Assembly: GCF_003063455.1 (NCBI RefSeq)
Contig: NZ_NESN01000001.1
Span: 558,001-622,000, forward strand
DNA length: 64,000 nucleotides
Reading direction: 5' to 3'
DNA from: Limnohabitans parvus II-B4
GTDB lineage: Bacteria > Pseudomonadota > Gammaproteobacteria > Burkholderiales > Burkholderiaceae_C
Shown here: one piece after another, positions 1 through 7,984 of the stretch
How the letters are laid out: the number at the start of each line of letters is the position of its first letter
Position numbering within the stretch: position 1 is the stretch's first letter
Position numbers and translations under genes: made by a program
Notes under the pieces: model-generated
What the model was told of the DNA's origin: nothing
The model's database searches: none
What the model saw: the letters and a program-made list of their open reading frames with translations, nothing else

Positions 1-306
1 TTGAATGAGCCGCTTGGCTTCGGGGTGCAGCGCCAGCGGCACGCCCAGCGCCCGGCCAGCGCACTGGCGGGTGTGGTCGTCGGGGGTGGCCCCAATGCCG
101 CCACAACTGAACACCACATCGCCCGATTCAAAAGCCCGCTTCAAGGTGGCGGTGATGCGCTCGGGCGAATCGCCCACGTACTCGGCCCAAGTCAGGGTCA
201 GGCCGCGTGCAGACATCAACTCGATGACTTTGGGCATGTGCTTGTCCTGGCGTTTGCCGGACATGATTTCGTCACCGATGATGATCAGGCCAAATCTGGG
301 GGTCAT
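1..306 (-). CDS. CinA-like molybdopterin-binding domain protein (5' part only)
   Basis: The first 102 codons of a leftward gene are present; the rest lies beyond the window edge. The N-terminus reads MTPRFGLIIIGDEIMSGKR, followed by VVFSCGGIGATPDDHTRQ. That pair of blocks is typical of the MoaB/Mog/CinA molybdopterin-binding fold, where the GGxGxTxDD loop binds the ligand. In CinA-type proteins the domain is linked to pyridine nucleotide repair; stand-alone versions are poorly characterised. The ATG at 304-306 has only a weak ribosome site (AAAG). It lies 24 bases downstream of the EI24 gene on the same strand, so the two may be co-transcribed. Whether a C-terminal amidase domain follows cannot be seen. 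Confidence 0.8.
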   Translation of the reverse strand, partial: MTPRFGLIIIGDEIMSGKRQDKHMPKVIELMSARGLTLTWAEYVGDSPERITATLKRAFESGDVVFSCGGIGATPDDHTRQCAGRALGVPLALHPEAKRLIQ

Positions 307-330
307 GGTCAAAGGGCTTTCTGCAAAGAA

Positions 331-1254
331 TCAGTTCGCGCGCCGTGGTTCAACATCGGTCACATCAGCGGATGGGTCGTTGGGGTCCATGCCCAACTTG
401 GCTGTGGCGTGGGGCGAAGGCGGTACGGCGGACAAAACTTCGTCCACCACGGCGTTCAAAGGCTCGGCACGCAGGGCCTGCAATGCAGCCAGCGCAAAGT
501 GAGCGAACCACAGCGAAGAAAAGGCAAACACCAAGGTGTAAATCCAGATGGCCACCGGCACCAGAATCACAAAGGCGGCCGCAAACAAGGCCCCCGATGC
601 CCACACCAGACTGGGCGCAGCGCCCATGAGGCCCGTGATCACACCCATGCCCAACAAGCTCATGCGGTGGCGGGCCATCAAAGTGTGCCGTTCGTCGGCG
701 CTGGCAAACTCGGCCAGCACATCGAACGCCATGATGCGGTAGGTGAGCCAGCCCCAAATGAGCGCAGGCAGCAACATGGCCAAAGGCGGTACCAGCCACA
801 TGGGCAGCGTGAGCAACAAGGCCCCCAGCGCGAGCAGCAAAGACAAAAAGGTCCACCACAAACTGAACAGCAAACTGCCGCCGTGCTTGCGTTGCAGGCC
901 CACAAAACGCCGATCGGCCACCAAGCGGGTGAGAGAAGGGGTCATCAAAAAAGACACCGCCAGCAAAGAGGCCACCACCACCAGCGGCGTGACCGAAAAA
1001 ATCACCATCAAGGGCGCGACCACGGTCTTGAGGTCAGGCAAGCCAATGCCCTCCAACCAGCGCCACACCACTGTGAGCCAACTGGAGGCATCCAGCCAGG
1101 CCCGCACGCCTGTGACGGCGGTGTCCCAGTACAAATAGCCCAGCAACCAGGACAGGGCCACGATCAGCACCAGCGGCAAAACCGACAAGCCGATCACCCG
1201 GGGGTACAGGCAATACATGGCTGAACGCCAGAAGGAATCGATCAAGAGTTTCAT
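331..1254 (-). CDS. EI24 domain (CysZ-like) integral membrane protein
   Basis: A 307-residue, strongly hydrophobic protein. Clear membrane stretches lie near residues 22-43, 78-104, 128-165 and 200-245, with a charged cytoplasmic-type tail ending in a low-complexity acidic/proline segment. The pattern and the internal segment around FLMTPSLTRLVADRRF fit the EI24/CysZ family. E. coli CysZ is a sulfate uptake protein; many betaproteobacterial EI24 proteins have no assigned substrate, and no cysteine genes are nearby to support a sulfate role here. The ATG at 1252-1254 is the only sensible start; no strong ribosome site is visible. It probably forms a two-gene unit with the CinA-like gene downstream. 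Confidence 0.72.
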   Translation of the reverse strand: MKLLIDSFWRSAMYCLYPRVIGLSVLPLVLIVALSWLLGYLYWDTAVTGVRAWLDASSWLTVVWRWLEGIGLPDLKTVVAPLMVIFSVTPLVVVASLLAVSFLMTPSLTRLVADRRFVGLQRKHGGSLLFSLWWTFLSLLLALGALLLTLPMWLVPPLAMLLPALIWGWLTYRIMAFDVLAEFASADERHTLMARHRMSLLGMGVITGLMGAAPSLVWASGALFAAAFVILVPVAIWIYTLVFAFSSLWFAHFALAALQALRAEPLNAVVDEVLSAVPPSPHATAKLGMDPNDPSADVTDVEPRRAN

Positions 1255-1302
1255 GGGTACAAGCTTAGCAGTTGCGCAAGAAGCGCCAGTGCTGTGCGGA
1301 TG

Positions 1303-2265
1303 TCAGGCCCGGCTCACCAGACGCAGCAAGCCACGCCATTGCTGCGCCCAAAATCCGCGCCCATAGTCACGGCCCTGCTCCACCTGATCGCGCACGCCGG
1401 TCGGATCGAACTTGAGCTGGAAGTCCGCTGTGCCAAACAGCATGTCCCACCAGGGCAGCAGCACGCCGAAGTTGCAGCCGCCCAGGACTTTGCGGCCCTG
1501 CACTTCAGACTCATGCCCGATGCCGATGCTGTGGTGCCTGCGGTGAAAGCGCGGGCTGACCCACAGGCGCTCGCCGATGCGGCCAAACCAGATGTGCACA
1601 TTGGCGTGCTGGAAGCTCTCGCTCAGCTGGCTGATGGCCACCAGCGCCACAAACTGCCCAGGCCCCACGCCAATGAGCACCGCCACGGTCGACAAAATCA
1701 GGCTGGTCACCACGTCGTCCAGCAGGTGGTTGCGGTTGTCTGTCCACATGCTCATCTGCTGCTGCGAATGGTGCAGCGAGTGCAAAGCCCACCAGGTGTT
1801 GGATTGGTGCTGCGCCCGATGAACCCAGTAGTTCACGAAGTCAAACACCACCAGGTACAGCACAAAACTGGGCAGCGCCAAGTCGGTCACGCCGGGCCAC
1901 AGACCATCCAAGTGCAGCGTGGGCCAACCCATGCTGCGCAACACGCCCCAGCCTTGCTCAAAAGCGTAGTCGAGCGTGAAGAACATGCCCAGCTTGAACA
2001 GGCCCAAGCGGTGAATCAAGGTGTAGAGCACATCGACGCGCACGGCCCGGGCGTCGTGCTGCGACTCGGCGGGCCACAGGCGTTGCAGTGGCCCGATGAC
2101 GACAAGCAACACGGCGATCTGCAGCAAACCCACCACCAGCCAGCCTGTGCCTTCGTAGGCTTTTTCCAGCAGATGGCCCTGCCCTGCGGCAAAGGCAATG
2201 GGCTGCACCAACGCTTCGTAAAGCGTTTGCTGAAGCCAAGCAAAACCGTCGAGCAAAAAGTCCAT
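1303..2265 (-). CDS. Sterol desaturase / fatty acid hydroxylase family membrane protein
   Basis: A 320-residue membrane protein carrying the histidine clusters of the di-iron hydroxylase superfamily: HRAQH, HSLHH and HRRHH, each in the expected order and flanked by hydrophobic segments. These ligate a non-haem di-iron centre that hydroxylates or desaturates lipid substrates. Bacterial members act on varied lipids and the substrate here is unknown. The ATG at 2263-2265 was chosen because it opens directly with MDFLLDGFAW and lies 4 bases past the stop of the upstream deacetylase gene. An upstream in-frame start would overlap that gene heavily. The two genes are surely co-transcribed, with the propeller gene before them. 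Confidence 0.82.
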   Translation of the reverse strand: MDFLLDGFAWLQQTLYEALVQPIAFAAGQGHLLEKAYEGTGWLVVGLLQIAVLLVVIGPLQRLWPAESQHDARAVRVDVLYTLIHRLGLFKLGMFFTLDYAFEQGWGVLRSMGWPTLHLDGLWPGVTDLALPSFVLYLVVFDFVNYWVHRAQHQSNTWWALHSLHHSQQQMSMWTDNRNHLLDDVVTSLILSTVAVLIGVGPGQFVALVAISQLSESFQHANVHIWFGRIGERLWVSPRFHRRHHSIGIGHESEVQGRKVLGGCNFGVLLPWWDMLFGTADFQLKFDPTGVRDQVEQGRDYGRGFWAQQWRGLLRLVSRA

Positions 2266-2269
2266 GCGC

Positions 2270-3112
2270 TTATTGTCGCGAATCGGGCAAAGCCGCAAGC
2301 TGCAAGGGGTGCTGGCCAATCCAGTCGCGGTAGGACGGGTGCTCGCGCAGCGTGGCAAAGCACAGGCCTTTGGCTTTGAGCCCTTGGATCAGGGGTTCCA
2401 GCACCGCAGGGGCCCACGGGTCTTGGCGTGACCAGATGCCCAAATGCGCCATCAGGATGTCGCCCGCGCGGATGTTGCGCAACGCTTTTTGCAAGAGTTG
2501 GGCGTTCGGGTAAGCGCCGCTGGGCAACTCGTCACCCAGAAAACCGGCATCGGCCCAAGCCACGTGGGCAAAGCCGCACTGCTTGGCCGCTGCCAGCAAT
2601 CGCGCCGAGGTTTTACCCCCCGGCGCACGGAACAAGGGCAAGGGAGCCTGGCCCGTCACGTCCTGCAGCCTTTGGGCGGCTTGGCGCAAGTTGTCGCAAT
2701 AATTTTGGGCGGTCCAGACCAAGTCTTGGCCTGCTTGTGCACCGGCGCTGGGACGGATGCGGAACTTCTGGTCCTTGGCATCGTTCAGGTCGGCACGCCA
2801 GTAGGCGTGGTCCCAGGTGTGCGAGGCAAAGGCGTGGCCTTCGGCTGCGCGGGCTTTCCACCACGGGGCCCAGTGCTGGCCCAAAGTGCCGTCGCCTTGT
2901 TGGGTTTTTTCCTGGGCGGCAAAAAAGGTGACCTTGACCTGCTGGCGTTGCAGCACTTGCGCAATCAGCGGGGCCACGCCCATGTGCCCGGTGTCAAAAG
3001 TCAGGTAAACCGCTTGTGTGCATGGGCGCTGTGGGCTTTGAGCCAAGACGGGCAGTGCCATGGCCGCCAGGGCCAGCACGCCGGTTTTCAGGGTGTCAGT
3101 TGCGGCCCGCAT
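2270..3112 (-). CDS. Polysaccharide deacetylase family protein (NodB domain), exported
   Basis: A 280-residue protein with an N-terminal signal peptide ending near LPVLAQS. NodB-type motifs follow in order: TFDTGHM (motif 1, normally TFDDG), SHTWDHAYW (the HxxxxH-type metal-binding motif 2) and LFRAPGGK (motif 3). In this family the first two motifs bind a divalent metal that activates water for removal of N- or O-acetyl groups from glycans. The second Asp of motif 1 is replaced by Thr here, which may alter catalysis. The ATG at 3110-3112 gives a clean signal peptide; the gene overlaps the end of the upstream propeller gene by 17 bases. The substrate is unknown, probably a periplasmic or surface glycan. 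Confidence 0.8.
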   Translation of the reverse strand: MRAATDTLKTGVLALAAMALPVLAQSPQRPCTQAVYLTFDTGHMGVAPLIAQVLQRQQVKVTFFAAQEKTQQGDGTLGQHWAPWWKARAAEGHAFASHTWDHAYWRADLNDAKDQKFRIRPSAGAQAGQDLVWTAQNYCDNLRQAAQRLQDVTGQAPLPLFRAPGGKTSARLLAAAKQCGFAHVAWADAGFLGDELPSGAYPNAQLLQKALRNIRAGDILMAHLGIWSRQDPWAPAVLEPLIQGLKAKGLCFATLREHPSYRDWIGQHPLQLAALPDSRQ

Positions 3113-4097
3113 GGTCGAGTGTCCACACACCGTGCGGCGACTTGCCCACGCTCACCTGTCGCACAACCTTGCGGCTGGGGATGTCGATCACCGTGAGTTT
3201 TTTGGCCCAGCGCGAAGCGAGCAGCAAGGTTTTGCCGTCTTTGCTCACGTCCATGCAGTCGGGGCCCGAGGGTCCGGGAAACTCGGCCACCACCTGCATG
3301 CTGGTGTAGTCGATTTGGCTGACGGTGTTGGCCACACGGTTGCTCACGAGCACATGCTTGCGGTCACCCAATGCACGAAAAGCGTGGGCTCCCTTGCCTG
3401 TGGAAATGGTTTTGACCAAGCGTGGCGTTCCGCTGCCCACGTCATAAACCTCGACGCCTTCGCCCCCGGTCAAACCCACCAGCAGGGTTTTGTCATCGGG
3501 CGTGCCAAACACGTCGGCAGGCATGGTGCCCGTGGGCACACGGCTTTTCAGGGTTTGCGTGGCCAAGTCGATGGTGACCAGCTCATTGCTGTCTTGCATG
3601 CTGGCCCACAAGGTGGTGCTTTTGCTGTCGATCCACAAATGGCTGGGCGTTTTGCCTGTGGCAATGCGCTTGACCAGCGTGGGTTTGTGGCCATCCCAGC
3701 GGTAAATATCCACATGGTTGAGGCGGTTGGCCACCGTGACAAACCACTTCATATCGGGTGAAAAGCGCAATTGATAAGGATCCAGAATGCCAGTGACTGT
3801 GCGCTGAACTTCGGCTGTCCGTGGATCGATGAAGGTCAGCGAATCGCTGAGCGCATTGGCCACAATGACGGATTTTTCATCGGGCGTCATGTACAGGTGG
3901 TGCGGCTCTTTGCCGGTGGGGATGCGCTTTTTTTCGGTCCAGCTGACCGGATCGATCACGCTGACCGTGCCATCAAGGGAATTGAGTACAAAAACCGGGG
4001 CCGGAGCCGATGCAGGGGCTTGCGCCGAAACACCGAAAAACTGAAGACCGAATACGGCCACCGCCAAAAATCGAAGAACAGGAAGCAAGGAAATCAC
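3096..4097 (-). CDS. Exported YncE-like beta-propeller protein
   Basis: A protein of about 333 residues with a signal peptide (VISLLPVLRF through GVSAQA) followed by repeated strands of the form VxxPTGKxPHHLxxTPD, typical of YncE/YVTN seven-bladed propellers. Blades recur about every 42 residues from residue 40 to the end. Such proteins are periplasmic and usually act as scaffolds or cofactor-binding platforms; no catalytic residues can be named. The GTG at 4095-4097 is preferred because it opens the hydrophobic signal; a longer frame without a signal would collide with the divergent hydrolase gene. It is the first gene of a leftward operon with the deacetylase and the hydroxylase, suggesting a shared envelope role. 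Confidence 0.75.
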   Translation of the reverse strand: MISLLPVLRFLAVAVFGLQFFGVSAQAPASAPAPVFVLNSLDGTVSVIDPVSWTEKKRIPTGKEPHHLYMTPDEKSVIVANALSDSLTFIDPRTAEVQRTVTGILDPYQLRFSPDMKWFVTVANRLNHVDIYRWDGHKPTLVKRIATGKTPSHLWIDSKSTTLWASMQDSNELVTIDLATQTLKSRVPTGTMPADVFGTPDDKTLLVGLTGGEGVEVYDVGSGTPRLVKTISTGKGAHAFRALGDRKHVLVSNRVANTVSQIDYTSMQVVAEFPGPSGPDCMDVSKDGKTLLLASRWAKKLTVIDIPSRKVVRQVSVGKSPHGVWTLDHAGRN

Positions 4098-4151
4098 AAA
4101 AACGCTTTCAAAATCACATTCAAGTGTAATCGGAGCACCAAAGGAACCCAG

Positions 4152-4964
4152 ATGCACATGAAGCCCCCTACGAAAATCAACCTGCAAGGCGTCGCCTTGG
4201 AGGTCATGAAGATTCCCGCCGCCGTCAACAGCACCTGGCCCACCTTGGTTTTTTTGCATGAAGGCCTGGGCAGCGTGGCCATGTGGCGCGACTGGCCCGC
4301 GCAAATTTGCGAGCGGCTGGGCTGCGCGGGCTTGGTTTATTCACGCCGGGGCTACGGCCAATCGGACGCCTTGCCCGATGTGCGTGGCCCGTCCAGCGCA
4401 TTGAACGGGAAGCGCATGGGGCGTCTGCTGCCCGATTACATGCACCACGAAGCGCTGGTGGTGTTGCCCAGCTTGCTGCAGGCCTTGGGCATTTCACGCC
4501 CCGTGTTGCTGGGCCATTCAGACGGCGGCACCATCGCCCTGCTCCATGCCAGCCGCTTTGAGGTAGCCGGCTGTGTGGTGATGGCGCCGCACGTCATGGT
4601 CGAAGACATCTCGGTGCAAGCCATCACGGCGGCCCGCAGCGCCTACGAAAACGGACCCCTGCGCCAGCGTCTGGCCCCCTACCACGCTGATGTGGACTGT
4701 GCCTTTTGGCAATGGAACGATGTGTGGCTGAGCGAGGCCTTCCGCACGTTTGACATCCGGCCTGAGCTGACCGGAATTTCAGCGCCCTTGCTCGCCATTC
4801 AGGGGGACGCCGACCCCTACGGCACGATGGCGCAGATCGATGACATTGCCGTGGCTGTGCCACAAGCCAAGCTGCTCAAACTGCCCGGCTGCGGGCACTC
4901 ACCCCAACGAGATCAACCCGAAGCGGTGGGACAAGCGTTGCAGGCATTCATGAGCAGTCTGTAA
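4152..4964 (+). CDS. Alpha/beta hydrolase
   Basis: A 270-residue cytoplasmic alpha/beta-fold hydrolase. It has an oxyanion-side HEGLGS block near residue 36, the nucleophile elbow GHSDGG near residue 121, an acid in GDADPYG and a catalytic His in CGHSPQRDQP near the C-terminus, so the Ser-Asp-His triad is intact. The substrate cannot be told from sequence; the layout resembles ester, lactone or C-C hydrolases. The ATG at 4152 follows AAGGA at 4141-4145 with good spacing. It is transcribed alone, divergent from the propeller operon across a 54-base gap, and converges on the pseudouridine synthase 16 bases downstream. Confidence 0.8.
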   Translation: MHMKPPTKINLQGVALEVMKIPAAVNSTWPTLVFLHEGLGSVAMWRDWPAQICERLGCAGLVYSRRGYGQSDALPDVRGPSSALNGKRMGRLLPDYMHHEALVVLPSLLQALGISRPVLLGHSDGGTIALLHASRFEVAGCVVMAPHVMVEDISVQAITAARSAYENGPLRQRLAPYHADVDCAFWQWNDVWLSEAFRTFDIRPELTGISAPLLAIQGDADPYGTMAQIDDIAVAVPQAKLLKLPGCGHSPQRDQPEAVGQALQAFMSSL

Positions 4965-4980
4965 GACCTGCCCCTCAAGC

Positions 4981-5724
4981 TCAGGGCTTGAGCAAAGCCA
5001 GGTCGGCATCGGTCAACCAACGCCACTGGCCGGGGGCCAAATCATCCAAGACCAAGCCACCGATTTGTGAGCGGTGCAGGGCCTCCACCCGGTTGCCCAC
5101 GGCGGCCAGCATGCGCTTGACCTGGTGGTATTTGCCTTCGGTCAGGGTCAACCTCAAGTGCAACTCGCCCAATGCCTCGCAGGCGGCGGCCTTGACGGGT
5201 TTGGGGTCGTCGTCCAGCACCACGCCACTGAGCAACTTGTCCACCATGTCGGGCGTGATGGGGTGCTTGGTGGTCACTTCATAAACTTTGGGCACATGGT
5301 GTTTGGGCGAACTCATCTTGTGGATGAACTTGCCGTCGTCGGTCAGCAGCAGCAAACCCGTGGTGTCCTGGTCCAGTCGACCCACCGCCTGCACCCCCTG
5401 CACCGCCGCTTTTTGCGGACGCTGGCGCAAGGGTGCCGGCAGCAGTGTGTAAATGCTCGGCCAGGTCGATGGCTTTTGCGAACACTCGGTGCCTGCAGGC
5501 TTGTTCAGCAGCACGTAGGCGTGTTCCTTGAACGGCCATTCGGTGCCTTGCACGTTGAAGTGCAGGTCTTCGAGTTCGAAAAACTCACCCGAATCGGTGA
5601 TGGTTTCGCCCTTGACTTGCACATAGCCTTGCTGGACCAGCCCGGCACACACCCGGCGGGTGCCAAAGCCCTGACTGAACAAGATGTCTTCCAGGCGCAT
5701 GGGTTTGAGAGATTTGGCTTTCAT
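4981..5724 (-). CDS. rsuA: RsuA-family ribosomal RNA pseudouridine synthase
   Basis: A 247-residue protein with an N-terminal S4 RNA-binding domain (RLEDILFSQGFGTRRVCAGL, about residues 10-60) and an RsuA/RluB-type catalytic domain. The catalytic Asp is in GRLDQDTTGLLLLT, and the family KxxxxY block appears as KVYEVTT. RsuA makes pseudouridine 516 in 16S rRNA; the related RluB/E/F act on 23S rRNA, so the exact site is inferred. The ATG at 5722-5724 begins just before the S4 domain; the longer frame upstream has no family-like sequence. It is divergent from the small gene at 5810, with an 85-base gap. Confidence 0.82.
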   Translation of the reverse strand: MKAKSLKPMRLEDILFSQGFGTRRVCAGLVQQGYVQVKGETITDSGEFFELEDLHFNVQGTEWPFKEHAYVLLNKPAGTECSQKPSTWPSIYTLLPAPLRQRPQKAAVQGVQAVGRLDQDTTGLLLLTDDGKFIHKMSSPKHHVPKVYEVTTKHPITPDMVDKLLSGVVLDDDPKPVKAAACEALGELHLRLTLTEGKYHQVKRMLAAVGNRVEALHRSQIGGLVLDDLAPGQWRWLTDADLALLKP

Positions 5725-5809
5725 GGGGCATGATTGTCGCCTCGAAACCCGCCCGCCCAAGCAGGCGTCCACCGCCCTTGCATCGAGCCTTGCAGGAGAC
5801 CCATGGGCC

Positions 5810-6088
5810 ATGAGCACCGACCTTGACACCTTGAGCCGCATGACCGCCGCGCTTGACGCCTGCACGCGAGGCGAATTGCGCCAAAACGACATGATCCAAC
5901 TGTGGCGTCACGGCGCAGCGACGCTGCCCTTGCCCGAGAAGTTCGGCGTGGTGCTGGCCGACTTGCTCGACCGCATCGAGGCCAGCGCCCTGTTCAGCGG
6001 CGAAAGCTGCTCTTTCAGTCAACAAGGCTTGTTTGACAACCTGCAACTGTGGGCAGGCAAGGCACGGGACAAACTGACCACGCCCTGA
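5810..6088 (+). CDS. Hypothetical 92-residue protein
   Basis: A small soluble protein, rich in Leu and Ala and predicted to be mostly helical, beginning MSTDLDTLSRMTAALDAC. No domain is recognised, and no signal peptide or membrane segment is present. The ATG at 5810 sits 11 bases after AGGAG at 5794-5798, which supports translation; an ATG at 5803 is in another frame. The gene lies alone between the divergent pseudouridine synthase gene and the convergent ettA gene, and ends in a strong hairpin. Function unknown. Confidence 0.55.
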   Translation: MSTDLDTLSRMTAALDACTRGELRQNDMIQLWRHGAATLPLPEKFGVVLADLLDRIEASALFSGESCSFSQQGLFDNLQLWAGKARDKLTTP

Positions 6089-6140
6089 GCGTTTTGCGGC
6101 ACAGCGCGCGGGGTACGCCGCTGCAGCAACCCCAGCAACG

Positions 6141-6166
6141 ACAACGGGCCCCGAAGGGCCCGTTGT
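6141..6166. terminator. Perfect hairpin between convergent genes
   Basis: An 11-bp perfect stem (ACAACGGGCCC and its complement) with a CGAA loop sits between the small gene ending at 6088 and ettA ending at 6186. Neither side has a proper T-run, so it is probably a shared, weak or factor-assisted terminator. Confidence 0.6.
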
Positions 6167-6185
6167 GTTGTGCAAAGCGGCTGAA

Positions 6186-7847
6186 TTACTTCAAAGCCTT
6201 GAAACGCACGCGCTTGGGCTTGGCGCCCTCTTCGCCCAGACGCTTTTTCTTGTCGGCTTCGTATTCCTGGTAGTTGCCGTCAAAGAACACCCACTGACTG
6301 TCGCCTTCGGCGGCCAGGATGTGGGTGGCAATACGGTCCAGGAACCAGCGGTCGTGGCTGATGACCATGACCGAACCGGCAAACTCCAGCAGCGCGTCTT
6401 CCAGCGCACGCAAGGTTTCCACGTCCAAGTCGTTCGAGGGTTCGTCCAGCAGCAGCACGTTGCCGCCTTCGATCAGCGTTTTGGCCAAGTGCAAACGTCC
6501 GCGCTCACCGCCCGACAGCATGCCGACCTTCTTTTGCTGGTCGCCCCCGTTGAAGTTGAAGCGGCCGCAATACGCACGGCTGGCCATCTGGAACTTGCCC
6601 ACGTTGATGATGTCGAGGCCGCCCGAGACGTCTTCCCACACGGTTTTGTTGTTGTCCAGGTCGTCGCGGTTCTGGTCCACAAAGGCCATCTTCACGGTCT
6701 GGCCGATCTTGACTTCACCGCTGTCGGGCTGCTCGCGGCCCGAGATCAGCTTGAACAGGGTCGACTTACCGGCACCGTTGGGGCCGATGATGCCGACGAT
6801 GGCGCCCGCAGGCACCTTGAAGCTCAGGTTGTCGATCAGCATGCGGTCGCCAAAGGACTTGCTGACGTTCGTGAACTCGAACACTTCATTGCCCAGACGC
6901 TCGGCCACAGGAATGAAAATTTCCTGGGTTTCGTTGCGCTGCTGGTATTCGTAGTCGCTCAGTTCTTCAAAGCGGGCCAGACGGGCCTTGCTCTTGGCCT
7001 GACGGCCCTTGGGGTTGGCGCGGGCCCACTCCAGTTCCTTCTTCATGGCCTTGGTGCGGGCGTCTTCGGTGCGCTGCTCCTGCTCCAGACGGGCTTCTTT
7101 TTGCTCTAGCCAAGTGGAGTAGTTGCCCTTGTAGGGGATGCCGTGACCACGGTCGAGTTCCAAAATCCACTCGGCAGCGTTGTCCAGGAAGTAGCGGTCG
7201 TGGGTGATGGCCACCACGGTGCCCGAGAAACGCGACAGGAACTGCTCCAGCCAGTCCACCGATTCGGCGTCCAAGTGGTTGGTGGGTTCGTCGAGCAGCA
7301 GCATGTCGGGGCGCGAGAGCAGCAAGCGGCACAGCGCCACACGGCGTTTTTCACCGCCCGACAGGTTGCCGATCACGGCGTCCCATGGGGGCAGGCGCAG
7401 CGCGTCGGCGGCGATTTCGAGTTGGTGGTCAGAAGCATCGCCTGCAGTGGCAATGATCGCTTCGAGTTGGGCCTGCTCAGCAGCCAGCGCGTCAAAGTCG
7501 GCGTCTTCTTCGGCATAGGCGGCATACACCTCTTCCAAGCGGGTTTGCGCGGCTTTGATCTCGCCCATGCCATTTTCAACCGACTGACGCACGGTTTCGG
7601 TGGGGTCGAGCTGAGGCTCTTGTGGCAGGTAGCCGATCTTCAGGCCCGCCATGGGGATGGCTTCGCCTTCGATCTCTTTGTCGATGCCGGCCATGATCTT
7701 GAGCAAAGTGGACTTGCCCGAGCCGTTGGTGCCCAGCACGCCGATCTTGGCACCGGGGAAGAAAGACAAGGAAATGTCTTTGAGAATCTGACGTTTGGGC
7801 GGCACGATCTTGCCGACCCGGTTCATCGAAAATACGTATTGAGCCAT
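6186..7847 (-). CDS. ettA: EttA, energy-dependent translational throttle (ABC-F)
   Basis: A 553-residue ABC-F protein with two nucleotide-binding domains and no membrane segments. Walker A motifs are GTNGSGKST (near 40) and GPNGAGKST (near 350); signatures are LSGGEKRR and LSGGERGR; Walker B motifs are LLLDEPTNHLDAES and LLLDEPSNDLDVET. A charged linker (EARLEQEQRTEDARTKAMKK) joins the domains. The length, the N-terminal MAQYVFSMNRVGK and the short arm match EttA. EttA binds the ribosomal E site and gates entry into elongation in response to the ADP/ATP ratio. Both ATP sites look intact. The exonuclease gene lies 137 bases upstream on the same strand. Confidence 0.95.
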   Translation of the reverse strand: MAQYVFSMNRVGKIVPPKRQILKDISLSFFPGAKIGVLGTNGSGKSTLLKIMAGIDKEIEGEAIPMAGLKIGYLPQEPQLDPTETVRQSVENGMGEIKAAQTRLEEVYAAYAEEDADFDALAAEQAQLEAIIATAGDASDHQLEIAADALRLPPWDAVIGNLSGGEKRRVALCRLLLSRPDMLLLDEPTNHLDAESVDWLEQFLSRFSGTVVAITHDRYFLDNAAEWILELDRGHGIPYKGNYSTWLEQKEARLEQEQRTEDARTKAMKKELEWARANPKGRQAKSKARLARFEELSDYEYQQRNETQEIFIPVAERLGNEVFEFTNVSKSFGDRMLIDNLSFKVPAGAIVGIIGPNGAGKSTLFKLISGREQPDSGEVKIGQTVKMAFVDQNRDDLDNNKTVWEDVSGGLDIINVGKFQMASRAYCGRFNFNGGDQQKKVGMLSGGERGRLHLAKTLIEGGNVLLLDEPSNDLDVETLRALEDALLEFAGSVMVISHDRWFLDRIATHILAAEGDSQWVFFDGNYQEYEADKKKRLGEEGAKPKRVRFKALK

Positions 7848-7870
7848 GTATCACCCTGAATAAAAGTAGG

Positions 7871-7903
7871 CAGAGACCTTGCACCCCAAGGGTGCCCGCT
7901 CTG
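7871..7903 (-). promoter_or_regulatory. Hairpin in the gap upstream of ettA
   Basis: In the 137-base gap between the exonuclease gene and ettA a GCACCC/GGGTGC stem (7881-7895, loop CAA) is enclosed by CAGAG/CTCTG arms (7871-7875 and 7899-7903). It could end the exonuclease transcript or form part of the ettA leader; no adjacent T-run settles this. Confidence 0.35.
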
Positions 7904-7984
7904 CGCCGCAAGCCTGCTGATGGAATCAGGCGCGGCGTGTGCAACCCGGCATTATCCCAGCTTGTCGGACCGGGCCGGCAAAAA

